A DNA stretch of 17,212 nt from Cellvibrionales bacterium UBA3090 (GCA_002367235.1 DFBC01000129.1:1-17212); one strand, 5' to 3'. Shown: positions 7,827 to 15,030, numbered from the stretch's first letter. The notes: generated by a model not told the origin, from the letters alone. Translations and numbers: made by a program.

Positions 7827-7994
7827 CTACACCGACCGCGGGGGTCTAATTACTGTTCGGCAATCTTTGGATTACGTTCAATAGATGGGCGCCACCATTT
7901 AAAAGCCGATGACTTACTTTATAGCATCCTCTAGAGGGCTGATTAGCAGGTACAATCCTGCATACCACGAAATAGTCCTACAGCCCCCCAAGGA

Positions 7995-8459
7995 TCATAT
8001 GACCTGATAAAACTCGACATAAAACTCGACATCGCCCATCGCAGGCTTGATTTCATGTTTAACGCCGGGTTTGACAACGCCACACAAATGTTCGTCCAAC
8101 ACAAATCCAATAGAAGGGTCAGAGAGAATTAAAAACTGTAACAAACCTTTTTTGACGACTATTTTTGCCCACACACCATCCTCAGTGGTATACCCTGAAC
8201 CGAACTGTTCTGGTATGGCTCCCTTTTGATACACCGGTGATGTTTCCGTTAGCTTCAAATCATCTGGTAACTCTGGCATATCACAGCTCACACACTCCTG
8301 AAGATCACCAATATGTTCTTGCCGGCCTTTTGCAGAGCCGACCCAGGAACAATTCTGATAGGGCGGGTTATGCCGCATGGTTACCTCGTGTCCACATTCC
8401 AAATCAGCCACCCACTCCTGATATCGGTCAAGATGGAAATTTGTTATCGCTCTTTTCAC
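7995..8459 (-). CDS. DUF3565-DUF1971 fusion protein (small zinc-type domain plus cupin)
   Basis: A 154-aa protein. I choose the GTG at 8459, giving (M)KRAITNFHLD, because DUF3565 proteins normally begin with this KRAI segment and GAGAGGTG lies just upstream. The longer frame begins with TTG at 8504 inside the preceding gene. Residues 1-60 match DUF3565: W16-V-A-D-L-E-C22-G-H24, the RHNPPYQN block at 29-36, and CVSC at 56-59, with Cys/His spacing suggesting a bound metal. Residues 61-154 match DUF1971, a cupin-like domain often linked with tellurite-resistance TehB: MPELPDDLK, VWAKIVVKKG and HEIKPAMGDVEFYVEFYQ. The two domains often occur as one protein in Proteobacteria. Biochemical function is unknown. 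It lies 34 bp after the membrane protein gene and is probably the last gene of that operon. Confidence 0.85.
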   Translation of the reverse strand: MKRAITNFHLDRYQEWVADLECGHEVTMRHNPPYQNCSWVGSAKGRQEHIGDLQECVSCDMPELPDDLKLTETSPVYQKGAIPEQFGSGYTTEDGVWAKIVVKKGLLQFLILSDPSIGFVLDEHLCGVVKPGVKHEIKPAMGDVEFYVEFYQVI

Positions 8460-8493
8460 TGAAACACCTCTCGAGAACCAATACTCACTTTTC

Positions 8494-9990
8494 TCATTCA
8501 ACAATTGGTTGAGCCAAGATCCATAAACTAACCATTGTATAACCCACCATCAAGACTAGCATGGGGATTTGGCTCATGATTACTTGCCTCTGGTATTCGA
8601 ACACCCTTTGCGCCATTACGTGTGACAAGAACACCGCAATGATATGTCCGGTCACAATCACTATGACCGATGAAATCCAGACAAACCTGGCATTCACAAT
8701 ACCGATATCCACAAAGTAATGTTTTGTACCAAAGAGATTCCAGCCAAAACCGAAGGGGTCTGACACCAGAGGAATCATATATTGTCCCACTATCAACAAG
8801 AATGACATGTAGTGCGCCAAGTGATAAGCCAGCGCAATCGGTATAAGGGTCATCACAAAATATCCGGCCATCTCCATCCTGGAAGGCGAACTTAATGGCC
8901 CAGCCAAAAACCTCATGAGGGAGCAACACAGTAAGAAAATCCCACAAAATAGTACCGGAAATGCTAAAAAACCCAGTGTTGTGATCACCGCGACAGCATC
9001 GCCAAACACTGACTGCAACATGAGTAGCGCCGGCCTCATACTATCAGCGTAAATCGCCCAGCCCACCAGGTCGACCCAAAAGGGGGTCGCCATAAAACCG
9101 TCAAATGTCACTACAGACAACATAAACAAAACAAAGGCAACGAGCGACTTGGAAACAGGGCTCTCCACCAACAGCCCCAAACCAAAGGGCCTTAGGTACC
9201 ACCGCTGATCTTTCCCATCCTTTTCTGTCAAAGAAAACCGAGAAAGCAGCCCAAACACCCAGGTAAAAGCCTCTCCACTTTGCAGCCATTGGCGTGATCC
9301 AAAAAGCACCATCCCGGTCCAGGTCAACAACGAGTATGTCAGCACAAGCATTGCAATAGCAGAAGGCTCATCACTGCGGGCCCAAACCAACTCCACCCAG
9401 GTGAAAATAGAAAAAAATATCAATGCGGGCCAGACTCCTACCCATCGGGGTAGAGCCACGTAAAATGATATTGAATCTACACCCAAATACCTTCTGAACA
9501 GCCATTCAAACAGGAGGAAGCTGTTTTTCCATGGGTTCAACAATGACCATAAATCGCCCAGCAACCCGGAACAATAGGCGAACCCTACCCACCAAATCAC
9601 CCAAACCAGCGTGGGTACAATATTTTTAAAGGGTGACTGAACGCCCCACCAACCAGCCACCAAAGTCAGGATCAGCACAAAAATTGACACTGACCGCCAG
9701 AGAAAGAACCAGCTCTTCTTCAGCGTCAAACTAACTGCGAATAGGCGAGGCAGCTTCCATCGCGGATAGTGGTACAACACCACCCCGTGTCTAACAAACA
9801 AGGTAATGACTAAAAATGATACGGCTACAGTAATAGCGGCACCTGTCAGATACAAAGACAATGGCACAGGCAAGTCGTAACGCTGTGCAAAACCGTGGGC
9901 ACAAGCGGCGCCAGGCAGCCAAAACAAGCCTAAAAAGAAGCCTTTCAACCCATCAATTCGGATGTACTTCAAGATAAAAAAGGGCGCCAT
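8494..9990 (-). CDS. Polytopic membrane protein of unknown function
   Basis: About 498 aa from the ATG at 9990. Earlier in-frame ATGs (10062, 10032) overlap the upstream gene deeply and lack an RBS. A TTG at 9945 is another possible start, giving a signal-like MKGFFLGLFWLPGAACA. After an AHGFAQRYDLPVPLSLYL segment the protein is very hydrophobic, with about 11-12 membrane segments. Late segments carry several His residues (AYHLAHYMSF, VTGHIIAVFLSH) that could bind metal or cofactor. The HGF..RYDLPVP start resembles a family of conserved integral membrane proteins that I recall being labelled 'fenitrothion hydrolase' in some actinobacterial and proteobacterial genomes. I do not infer that activity here. 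The 38-nt overlap with the cupredoxin-like gene upstream and the short gap to the DUF3565-DUF1971 gene indicate one operon. Confidence 0.8.
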   Translation of the reverse strand: MAPFFILKYIRIDGLKGFFLGLFWLPGAACAHGFAQRYDLPVPLSLYLTGAAITVAVSFLVITLFVRHGVVLYHYPRWKLPRLFAVSLTLKKSWFFLWRSVSIFVLILTLVAGWWGVQSPFKNIVPTLVWVIWWVGFAYCSGLLGDLWSLLNPWKNSFLLFEWLFRRYLGVDSISFYVALPRWVGVWPALIFFSIFTWVELVWARSDEPSAIAMLVLTYSLLTWTGMVLFGSRQWLQSGEAFTWVFGLLSRFSLTEKDGKDQRWYLRPFGLGLLVESPVSKSLVAFVLFMLSVVTFDGFMATPFWVDLVGWAIYADSMRPALLMLQSVFGDAVAVITTLGFLAFPVLFCGIFLLCCSLMRFLAGPLSSPSRMEMAGYFVMTLIPIALAYHLAHYMSFLLIVGQYMIPLVSDPFGFGWNLFGTKHYFVDIGIVNARFVWISSVIVIVTGHIIAVFLSHVMAQRVFEYQRQVIMSQIPMLVLMVGYTMVSLWILAQPIVE

Positions 9991-10354
9991 GATGATGCTT
10001 TTTGCCCCCTCCCTGCTGTTCGCCAAAGCCATGCGATGTGATTGAGAATCGTCCCGTGGCATAAGCCTTAAACATCATCTCTCCCGGCTCGTTAGCTGTG
10101 ATACTCCGCTGTATGTCATAGCCGTGCAAATGAATGTCTACATCCTCATCAGAATGCCATACTAACTTCACCCACTGTCCCTGACTCACAACAATTCTGC
10201 TTAGATCGGGCTTCACCTCACGTTGCTCGATATAAATATCAAACTGCTTTATGTCCTCCCCCACAGAGGGCTGGTCATTGCCTACCGACAACAAGGGGAA
10301 GAGACAAAGTGACATTAGCGCCATCCCCAAAACAAATCGGATACCCGTTGCCAT
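9953..10354 (-). CDS. Exported cupredoxin-like, His-rich protein
   Basis: A 133-aa protein with an N-terminal signal peptide (Arg6, hydrophobic core to about residue 24, cleavage probably near SVG-ND). The mature part reads like a cupredoxin-fold beta sandwich: VSQGQWVKLVWHSDEDVDIHLHGYD at about 60-84, GEMMFKAYATGRFSITSHGFG at about 94-114, and a KKHHHGALFYLEVHP end. It is rich in His but has no Cys in the mature domain, so it cannot form a normal type 1 blue copper site. A His-based metal site or a ligand-binding role is possible. The ATG at 10354 has GGAG about 9 nt upstream. It is the first gene of an operon with the membrane protein and the DUF3565-DUF1971 protein. Its periplasmic location suggests it works with the membrane protein. 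Confidence 0.8.
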   Translation of the reverse strand: MATGIRFVLGMALMSLCLFPLLSVGNDQPSVGEDIKQFDIYIEQREVKPDLSRIVVSQGQWVKLVWHSDEDVDIHLHGYDIQRSITANEPGEMMFKAYATGRFSITSHGFGEQQGGGKKHHHGALFYLEVHPN

Positions 10355-10384
10355 TGATCATCTCCACATATCTCTATCCTCATA

Positions 10385-10390
10385 ATTATA
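10385..10390 (-). promoter_or_regulatory. Possible -10 element for the cupredoxin-like operon
   Basis: A perfect TATAAT on the minus strand, 31 bp upstream of the ATG at 10354. I find no good -35 box at normal spacing, so an activator or another start may be involved. Confidence 0.35.
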
Positions 10391-10419
10391 GACAGCCATT
10401 CTTTGCCCCCGCTTATAAC
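10389..10419 (+). promoter_or_regulatory. Possible promoter of the beta-propeller gene
   Basis: TAGACA (10389-10394) and TATAAC (10414-10419) each match five of six consensus bases, but the 19-bp spacer is long. It overlaps the divergent -10 element. The gene start is about 75 bp downstream. Confidence 0.25.
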
Positions 10420-10495
10420 TCAAAATTACTGACTCCCCACTCAGCTTTACTAGACTTAACTTAACCTTGAAAACCTTCTCACACAGGAGGAGACA

Positions 10496-11683
10496 ATGAA
10501 AATCCGCCACTCCCTACTTGGATTAATATTATCTACATTGTTCATCACACCCATTACCACTCAAGGTGAGATATTGGCGATGTTGAATTACGAGTCCAAG
10601 CCTGCCGACAAACTGAAAGACTTAAAATTACCCTTCAACAACACCGTTCGCCAAGAGGGTATCGCCATTATTGATGTCGACCCCAAGTCTCAAAACTATG
10701 GCACGATTTTGATGGAAATCCCCCTGCCGCCGGACTTAGTAGCCCACCACATTTTCTACAACAGAGACTCAACAAAAGCCTATGTCACAGCCCTGGGAAA
10801 GCCAGAGCTCAGGGTTATTGACATGACAAGCAACCCCTTCCGCATGAAAGTCATCAGCATTCCCGACTGCCAAGTAGGAGAAGATACTATTTTTTCTGAG
10901 GACAACCGAACTTGGTACACCACCTGCATGGGGTCAAGCAAAGTAGTTGTTGGCGATGCAATAACAGATAAAGTACTTAAAACGATCGACATGCCCAAGC
11001 TCTACCCTCACGGGATTACTATCAACCACAGCATCGACCGTATCTTGGTCACAAGTACTGTCCGTGCAAGCGACTTAGGTGACCCAGGTGAAACCATTAC
11101 TGTTCTGGAAGCCAGTACGGGAAAAGTACTAAACCATCATAAACTCTCAGAAAAGCCATCACCCTCTGGAGAAGCGCCCGTCGAAGTGCTGTTTATGCCT
11201 GATAGCAATCCGCCCACGGCCTACATCACGAATATGTTTGGGAACACCCTGTGGACAGCCACATGGAATCGTACGACAAAAGACTTTGACGTAGCACAGG
11301 CCTACGACTTTGCCGAGACGGGATCGAGTGTTCCACTTGAGGTTTACTTTAGGGATAACAATACTCGGATGTACATTACCACGGCCAACCCAGGACACTT
11401 CCACATCTTTGACATCAGTGGACAGTACTTAAAACAACCTCGACTGATCAAAACATTAAATGCCAATGAGGGCGCACACCATGTTGCCTTTAGCAAAGAT
11501 AATCAGTACGCCTTCGTACAAAACGCCTTTGTTAACTTACCCGGAATGAATGACGGATCAATCACGGTCATCGACCTAAAGAATCAGCAGGTTATGGACA
11601 CCATTAACACCTTTAAGGACAACAACTTAAATCCAAACTGCATCGTGCTCTTACCCGAGTGGAATGATCCAGCAGGGCATTAA
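10496..11683 (+). CDS. Exported YVTN/YncE-type beta-propeller protein
   Basis: A 395-aa protein with a clear signal peptide (MKIRHSLLGLILSTLFITP, cleavage probably near TTQG), so periplasmic or secreted. The rest is a chain of beta-propeller blades with repeated patterns: GIAIIDVDP, AYVTALGKPELRVIDM, TWYTTCMGSSKVVVGDA, GITINHSIDRILVTS, TITVLEASTGKVL, MYITTANPGHFHIFDI, AYAFVQNAFVNL-type, and SITVIDLKNQQVMDTI. These are typical of YVTN/YncE seven- or eight-bladed propellers. Two Cys (IPDC and TTCM, about 20 residues apart) could form a disulfide. There is a perfect AGGAGG Shine-Dalgarno 6-7 nt upstream of the ATG. It is divergent from the cupredoxin-like operon across 141 bp, suggesting shared regulation. 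Propellers of this kind often bind ligands or proteins. I cannot assign a substrate. Confidence 0.85.
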   Translation: MKIRHSLLGLILSTLFITPITTQGEILAMLNYESKPADKLKDLKLPFNNTVRQEGIAIIDVDPKSQNYGTILMEIPLPPDLVAHHIFYNRDSTKAYVTALGKPELRVIDMTSNPFRMKVISIPDCQVGEDTIFSEDNRTWYTTCMGSSKVVVGDAITDKVLKTIDMPKLYPHGITINHSIDRILVTSTVRASDLGDPGETITVLEASTGKVLNHHKLSEKPSPSGEAPVEVLFMPDSNPPTAYITNMFGNTLWTATWNRTTKDFDVAQAYDFAETGSSVPLEVYFRDNNTRMYITTANPGHFHIFDISGQYLKQPRLIKTLNANEGAHHVAFSKDNQYAFVQNAFVNLPGMNDGSITVIDLKNQQVMDTINTFKDNNLNPNCIVLLPEWNDPAGH

Positions 11684-11791
11684 TGTCTCGAAAGATCACA
11701 AACAAAACCAGAGGGGACGCCTGGCAACCCGGAAAGGGAGTTGATGCCGACGTCCACAAGGGTACGAAGCGCTTACATAAAACTCATACGA

Positions 11792-12697
11792 TCAATCTTC
11801 AAAATTGGTCACCAACCACTCTCTGGCAGTCTCCGTTATCGACGCCACAGCAGGATGTGGCGTTTTGCGTTCAACGGAAATCGCATAGAATTGCTCACGC
11901 ACTTCATCTGTTTCCCCGATAATTTTCACCCCGTAATGCTCTTTTATTTCATCGGCAATCGCTGTTGGGGCAATGAACACACCAACACCGGCCTGACCAA
12001 AGGCTTTCATTAATGCACCGTCGTCAAATTCACCAATAATTCGGGGGTGAATATGCTGACGGTCTAACCACCGAACAAGGTGCCCCCTCACCATCGTCAT
12101 CTCACCAGGCAACAATAAAGGCATGTCACTGAGATTATTCGGAAAGTTGCTACCCAACCTGTCAGCCAGCTCAGGCGTTGCAAAGAAAGTGATACCAGAG
12201 TCACCCAGCGGACGGCTAAACCCTGCCACACTCATGCCAGGAGGTATTGGACCATCTGCGAGCACCAAATCAATGCGGTGTGCAGCCAAGTCATCCAATA
12301 GCGAATTAATGGAGCCCTCTTTACAAACAATCCGGATAGGTTCTAGCAGCTCAAGTACCGGAGCCAATAAACGATACGCAATTGATTTTGGGACTACATC
12401 TGTCACCCCCACCTTAAATATCAGTGGCCGTTCATCAGGCAGGTTACGTAGCATTTCTTTGAGCTCGCTACCCAATGAAAAAATATCTTCGGCATAGCTC
12501 AGCACCAGTCGCCCAACCTCAGTCAACTCGAGATTGCGCCCCACACGAGAAAATAGCGTTTCACCGAGATGCTCTTCCAAAAGAGTCAGCTGACCACTAA
12601 TAGTCTGAGGCGTCAGGTGCAGGCGCTCACTGGCGCGAGTAACTCCACCCGTTTTAGCCACCACCCAGAAATAATAAAGGTGTTTATAGTTCATCAT
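11792..12697 (-). CDS. nhaR: NhaR-type LysR family transcriptional regulator
   Basis: About 301 aa from the first ATG at 12697 (MMNYKHLYYFW). The frame could also open at an upstream TTG at 12709 or at the next ATG at 12694. The E. coli NhaR opening (NYNHLYYFW) supports the ATG region. The N-terminal winged helix-turn-helix reads NYKHLYYFWVVAKTGGVTRASERLHLTPQTISGQLTLLEEHLG. The effector domain keeps NhaR-specific features near the C-terminus: GEFDDGALMKAFGQAGVGVFIAPT, YAISVERKTPHPAVASI. In E. coli NhaR activates the nhaA Na+/H+ antiporter gene and pga genes in response to Na+. No nhaA is within this window. The gene is divergent from the HPF/RaiA-family gene (about 121 bp) and convergent with the beta-propeller gene. 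Confidence 0.87.
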   Translation of the reverse strand: MMNYKHLYYFWVVAKTGGVTRASERLHLTPQTISGQLTLLEEHLGETLFSRVGRNLELTEVGRLVLSYAEDIFSLGSELKEMLRNLPDERPLIFKVGVTDVVPKSIAYRLLAPVLELLEPIRIVCKEGSINSLLDDLAAHRIDLVLADGPIPPGMSVAGFSRPLGDSGITFFATPELADRLGSNFPNNLSDMPLLLPGEMTMVRGHLVRWLDRQHIHPRIIGEFDDGALMKAFGQAGVGVFIAPTAIADEIKEHYGVKIIGETDEVREQFYAISVERKTPHPAVASITETAREWLVTNFED

Positions 12698-12750
12698 CAC
12701 GCGCACCAATAGTTCGGTTAATACGAAGTATATGGAAATTATATTCGACT

Positions 12751-12789
12751 TTTCCTGATCTTTAAATCGCCCTAGCCTACTTTCCTGAT
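12751..12789. repeat. Direct repeat TTTCCTGAT x2, 30 bp apart
   Basis: TTTCCTGAT occurs at 12751-12759 and 12781-12789 in the nhaR-HPF intergenic region, almost exactly three helical turns apart. This could be a paired binding site for a regulator such as NhaR. Only nine bases are shared, so chance is possible. Confidence 0.3.
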
Positions 12790-12818
12790 ACTGACTAGAT
12801 CAAAACTGGGAGACCATA

Positions 12819-13136
12819 ATGCAAATTGAATTTCAAACAGACAATGTCACGCTTACGAAAGACCTGGAAGACTACATAAAACTTCATCTAGGCTTTGATG
12901 AAAGTGGACAGTATGACCAGGTAAAATACGTACTGGTGAAATTATCAGAAGTAGAAGACGAGAAGGGAAACAAACGACAAAACTGCTATGTAACAGTGGA
13001 GCTCGAAGGAATTCCCACACACATAGATGTTCAAAATACAGAGGAAGACATTCACTATGCTATCGATCTTGCCGCCAAGCGTGCCCGCAAAACAGCCCTG
13101 CTTTGGCTGAGACGCTACGGCGCTAAATCGGCATAA
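12819..13136 (+). CDS. HPF/RaiA-family ribosome-associated protein
   Basis: A 105-aa protein starting MQIEFQTDNVTLTKDLEDYIKLHL, with the beta-alpha-beta-beta-beta-alpha pattern and length of short ribosome hibernation factors. Conserved-looking parts are the beta strand VKYVLVKLSEVED, VTVELEGIPTHIDV, and the second helix DIHYAIDLAAKRARKTALLWLRR with its basic face. Family members bind the 30S subunit decoding region in stationary phase. It is divergent from the classical HPF found beside rpoN, and I cannot tell which subgroup it belongs to. The ATG is preceded by GGGAG about 7 nt upstream. It is monocistronic, ending about 90 bp before a strong bidirectional terminator. Confidence 0.82.
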   Translation: MQIEFQTDNVTLTKDLEDYIKLHLGFDESGQYDQVKYVLVKLSEVEDEKGNKRQNCYVTVELEGIPTHIDVQNTEEDIHYAIDLAAKRARKTALLWLRRYGAKSA

Positions 13137-13224
13137 CCATAAGATTCTTGGTTATTACGGCACAGTAAGAAACATAGAATCTTTGGTCGAAGTAGAGGCA
13201 GACAATAGCCTCGCTGAAGCCAAT

Positions 13225-13252
13225 AAAAAACCCGGCATAAGCCGGGTTTTTT
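13225..13252. terminator. Bidirectional intrinsic terminator
   Basis: AAAAAACCCGGC-ATAA-GCCGGGTTTTTT forms a 12-bp perfect stem with a 4-nt loop. A T-tract follows the GC core on both strands. It ends the HPF-family transcript on the plus strand and the tRNA-Ser transcript on the minus strand. Confidence 0.93.
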
Positions 13253-13257
13253 ATTAA

Positions 13258-13348
13258 TGGCGGTGAGGGAGGGATTCGAACCCTCGATAGGGGATAAGCC
13301 TATACTCCCTTAGCAGGGGAGCGCCTTCAGCCGCTCGGCCACCTCACC
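13258..13348 (-). tRNA. tRNA-Ser (anticodon GCU)
   Basis: A 91-nt class II tRNA with encoded CCA at 13258-13260. The acceptor stem GGTGAGG (13348-13342) pairs with CCTCACC (13268-13262), with discriminator G. The D arm contains GGCCGAGCGGCTGAAGGC, the anticodon loop is CTGCTAA with GCT at 13314-13312, a long variable arm follows, and the T arm has GGTTCGAATCC. It reads AGC/AGU codons. Its place beside csrA, lysC and alaS matches Pseudomonas. It is followed at once by the bidirectional terminator. Confidence 0.96.
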
Positions 13349-13390
13349 AAATTTCTAATCTACTGACATATTTCAGACAACTGCAATACA

Positions 13391-13409
13391 CCGCCTAAAA
13401 TTGAGGCGG
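13391..13409 (-). terminator. Possible csrA 3' hairpin
   Basis: CCGCCT-N7-AGGCGG is a 6-bp GC-rich stem about 40 bp after the csrA stop. It lacks a good T-tract, so it may be a weak terminator or just a 3'-end stabilising or processing structure before the tRNA. Confidence 0.35.
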
Positions 13410-13449
13410 CATAATAACAATACCATCTAAAAAATCAAAGCAGATTGGG

Positions 13450-13629
13450 CTATTCCTGCCCTTCTTTCTCCTGTTGGATCCTTTGATAGATTTCTTCTCG
13501 GTGAACGGAGACATCTTTTGGCGCATTCACGCCCAAACGAACCTGGTTACCTTTGACACCTAGTACGGTAACACTAACATCGTCACCAATAATAAGCGTT
13601 TCCCCAACACGACGTGTGAGAATTAACAT
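13450..13629 (-). CDS. csrA: Carbon storage regulator CsrA/RsmA
   Basis: A 59-aa protein, MLILTRRVGETLIIGDDVSV..., nearly the textbook CsrA sequence and length. The start is at 13629, with AGGAG 8 nt upstream. The longer reading from 13653 adds eight residues that CsrA proteins lack. Leu4/Arg6 in beta-1 and the GVNAPKDVSVHREEIYQRIQ block with Arg44, which binds the GGA RNA motif, are present. It is an RNA-binding homodimer that controls translation and mRNA stability of carbon storage, motility and biofilm genes. It follows lysC by about 165 bp with its own leader, which carries GGA motifs and a hairpin suggesting autoregulation. Confidence 0.97.
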   Translation of the reverse strand: MLILTRRVGETLIIGDDVSVTVLGVKGNQVRLGVNAPKDVSVHREEIYQRIQQEKEGQE

Positions 13630-13656
13630 GATTGAACTCCTATATACTGCCAAATT

Positions 13657-13672
13657 TCAGTGATAACACTGA
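13657..13672 (-). promoter_or_regulatory. Hairpin in the csrA leader with nearby GGA motifs
   Basis: TCAGTG-TTAT-CACTGA forms a 6-bp stem. An AGGA lies directly 5' of it (13677-13674), and the SD itself is AGGAG (13641-13637). CsrA binds GGA in or beside hairpins, and csrA autoregulation through SD-overlapping sites is known in E. coli. Confidence 0.4.
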
Positions 13673-13700
13673 TTCCTATTTTCCCTGGCTTTATTATTTT

Positions 13701-13706
13701 AGTATA
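13701..13706 (-). promoter_or_regulatory. Possible -10 element of csrA
   Basis: TATACT on the minus strand, about 72 bp upstream of the csrA start. The candidate -35 16 bp upstream (TGGTGA) is poor, so this is a weak call. A start here would include the GGA/hairpin leader. Confidence 0.3.
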
Positions 13707-13794
13707 ACCAGTTCTACATGCCTCACCAGCTTCCACCAATGAGTTCTGCTGGCGAACTATACCAATCATTCCGCATTGAGGTAAACCGCTGAGC

Positions 13795-15030
13795 TTATGC
13801 CTCTTCCGTATCTTCTTGATCTAGCTCAAAAGCGCTGTGCAGCGCCCTCACCGCCAGCTCCAGATAACGCTCGTCAATCACAACCGTAATTTTTATCTCT
13901 GACGTACTAATCATCTGAATGTTGATATTGTCCTTAGCTAAGGCTTCAAACATGGTTGCAGCCACACCCGCATGAGAACGCATTCCCACGCCGACCAGCG
14001 CTAATTTTGCAATATCGGCATCTGCTTCAATGGTGGTCGCACCCAGCTCTTTGGCGACGCTTTCCAGCACATCTTTAGCCTTGGACAGATCATTACGGTG
14101 CACTGTAAATGTCAACGAGGCGGTATTATCCTGAGCAACGTTCTGAACAATAACGTCTACCTCAATATTTGCCCTACCGACAGCACCCAATACGCTAGAT
14201 GCAATACCAGGTACATCGGGAATTCCACGAATGGTCAGCTTGGCCTCATCACGATTAAAGGCGATACCAGAAACAACCGGTTTTTCCATATCGTCGTCAT
14301 CCTCTAGTGTAATCAATGTACCGGGGCCATCTTCAAAACTGGATAGCACCCGCAATGGAACCTTGTATTTTCCTGCGAATTCAACGGCACGTATTTGTAA
14401 CACCTTTGAACCCTGACTGGCCATTTCAAGCATTTCCTCAAAGGTAATGCGATCCAGGCGTCTCGCGCCCTGCACCATTCGCGGGTCTGTGGTGTAGACG
14501 CCATCTACATCTGTGTATATCTGACATTCATCGGCTTTTAATGCGGCAGCCAACGCGACCGCTGTTGTATCAGAACCACCCCGACCAAGGGTAGTAATAT
14601 TGCCGTCCTCATCAGCGCCCTGAAAACCAGCGACAACCACCACCCTACCAGCTGCCAAATCAGACTGCATACGGTGTGCGTCGATAGCCTGGATACGCGC
14701 TTTAGAATGTGAGTTATCGGTCAGAATCCGTACTTGGCTCCCCGTATAGGAGCGAGCGTCACAACCTCTTTTATGTAGTGCCATACACAACAGGGAAATG
14801 GTCACCTGCTCACCAGTAGATACCAGCACATCCATTTCACGGGCACTGGGATCTGAGTGGATATCAGCCGCCAAAGCGATAAGCCGATTGGTTTCTCCAC
14901 TCATGGCAGAGACCACCACTACCAGATCATCACCACGGTCTCGAAAACTGACAATTTTTTCGGCTACAGCTTCGATCCGCTCAGTGGTTCCAACCGAAGT
15001 ACCACCGTATTTTTGAACTATTAAACTCAT
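13795..15030 (-). CDS. lysC: Aspartate kinase
   Basis: A 411-aa monofunctional aspartokinase (ATP + L-aspartate to 4-phospho-aspartate), the first step of the lysine, threonine, methionine and diaminopimelate pathway. The N-terminal amino acid kinase domain has KYGGTSVG (residues 7-14), VVSAMSGETNRL, STGEQVT, GFQGADEDGNITTLGRGGSDTTAVALA and YTDVDGVYTTDPR. Two C-terminal ACT domains follow (about 265-335 and 340-411), including VPGIASSVLGAVGRANIEVD and SHAGVAATMFEALAKDNINIQMISTSEIKI, expected to bind feedback effectors. Length and gene order match Pseudomonas LysC. The ATG at 15030 has only a weak SD. An internal ATG at 14289 with AGAGG upstream could give a separate regulatory subunit. Confidence 0.96.
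   Translation of the reverse strand: MSLIVQKYGGTSVGTTERIEAVAEKIVSFRDRGDDLVVVVSAMSGETNRLIALAADIHSDPSAREMDVLVSTGEQVTISLLCMALHKRGCDARSYTGSQVRILTDNSHSKARIQAIDAHRMQSDLAAGRVVVVAGFQGADEDGNITTLGRGGSDTTAVALAAALKADECQIYTDVDGVYTTDPRMVQGARRLDRITFEEMLEMASQGSKVLQIRAVEFAGKYKVPLRVLSSFEDGPGTLITLEDDDDMEKPVVSGIAFNRDEAKLTIRGIPDVPGIASSVLGAVGRANIEVDVIVQNVAQDNTASLTFTVHRNDLSKAKDVLESVAKELGATTIEADADIAKLALVGVGMRSHAGVAATMFEALAKDNINIQMISTSEIKITVVIDERYLELAVRALHSAFELDQEDTEEA

Larger units (their letters stand above)
7576..7994. other. 419-bp intergenic regulatory region
   Basis: No credible gene is present. It holds, read toward the carboxylase operon, two short palindromes (7815-7826, 7789-7800), an AT-rich patch (about 7726-7750), an AAACACCT copy at 7709-7716 matching one at 7789-7796, and the sigma-54-type promoter at 7672-7687. 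The end nearest the upstream operon (7928-7961) has a 10-bp palindrome CCTCTAGAGG and a weak GCAGG/CCTGC hairpin without a T-tract. No clear terminator for the gene ending at 7995 is visible. Confidence 0.7.

Noticed and set aside
7928..7961. CCTCTAGAGG palindrome and GCAGG/CCTGC hairpin as a terminator of the DUF3565-DUF1971 operon
   Set aside because: Short stems and no T-tract. Not enough to call a terminator.
8494..10062. Longer start of the membrane protein at 10062
   Set aside because: It would overlap the cupredoxin-like gene by 110 nt, adds a hydrophilic stretch and has no RBS. ATG 9990 or TTG 9945 is more likely.
11683..11922. A 79-codon plus-strand frame whose ATG overlaps the stop of the beta-propeller gene (TAATG)
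   Set aside because: Most of it lies antisense to the 3' end of nhaR, it has no domain-like pattern, and the composition does not look coding.
12123..12497. A 124-codon plus-strand frame within nhaR
   Set aside because: Ser-rich shadow of the LysR gene with no RBS or recognisable domain.
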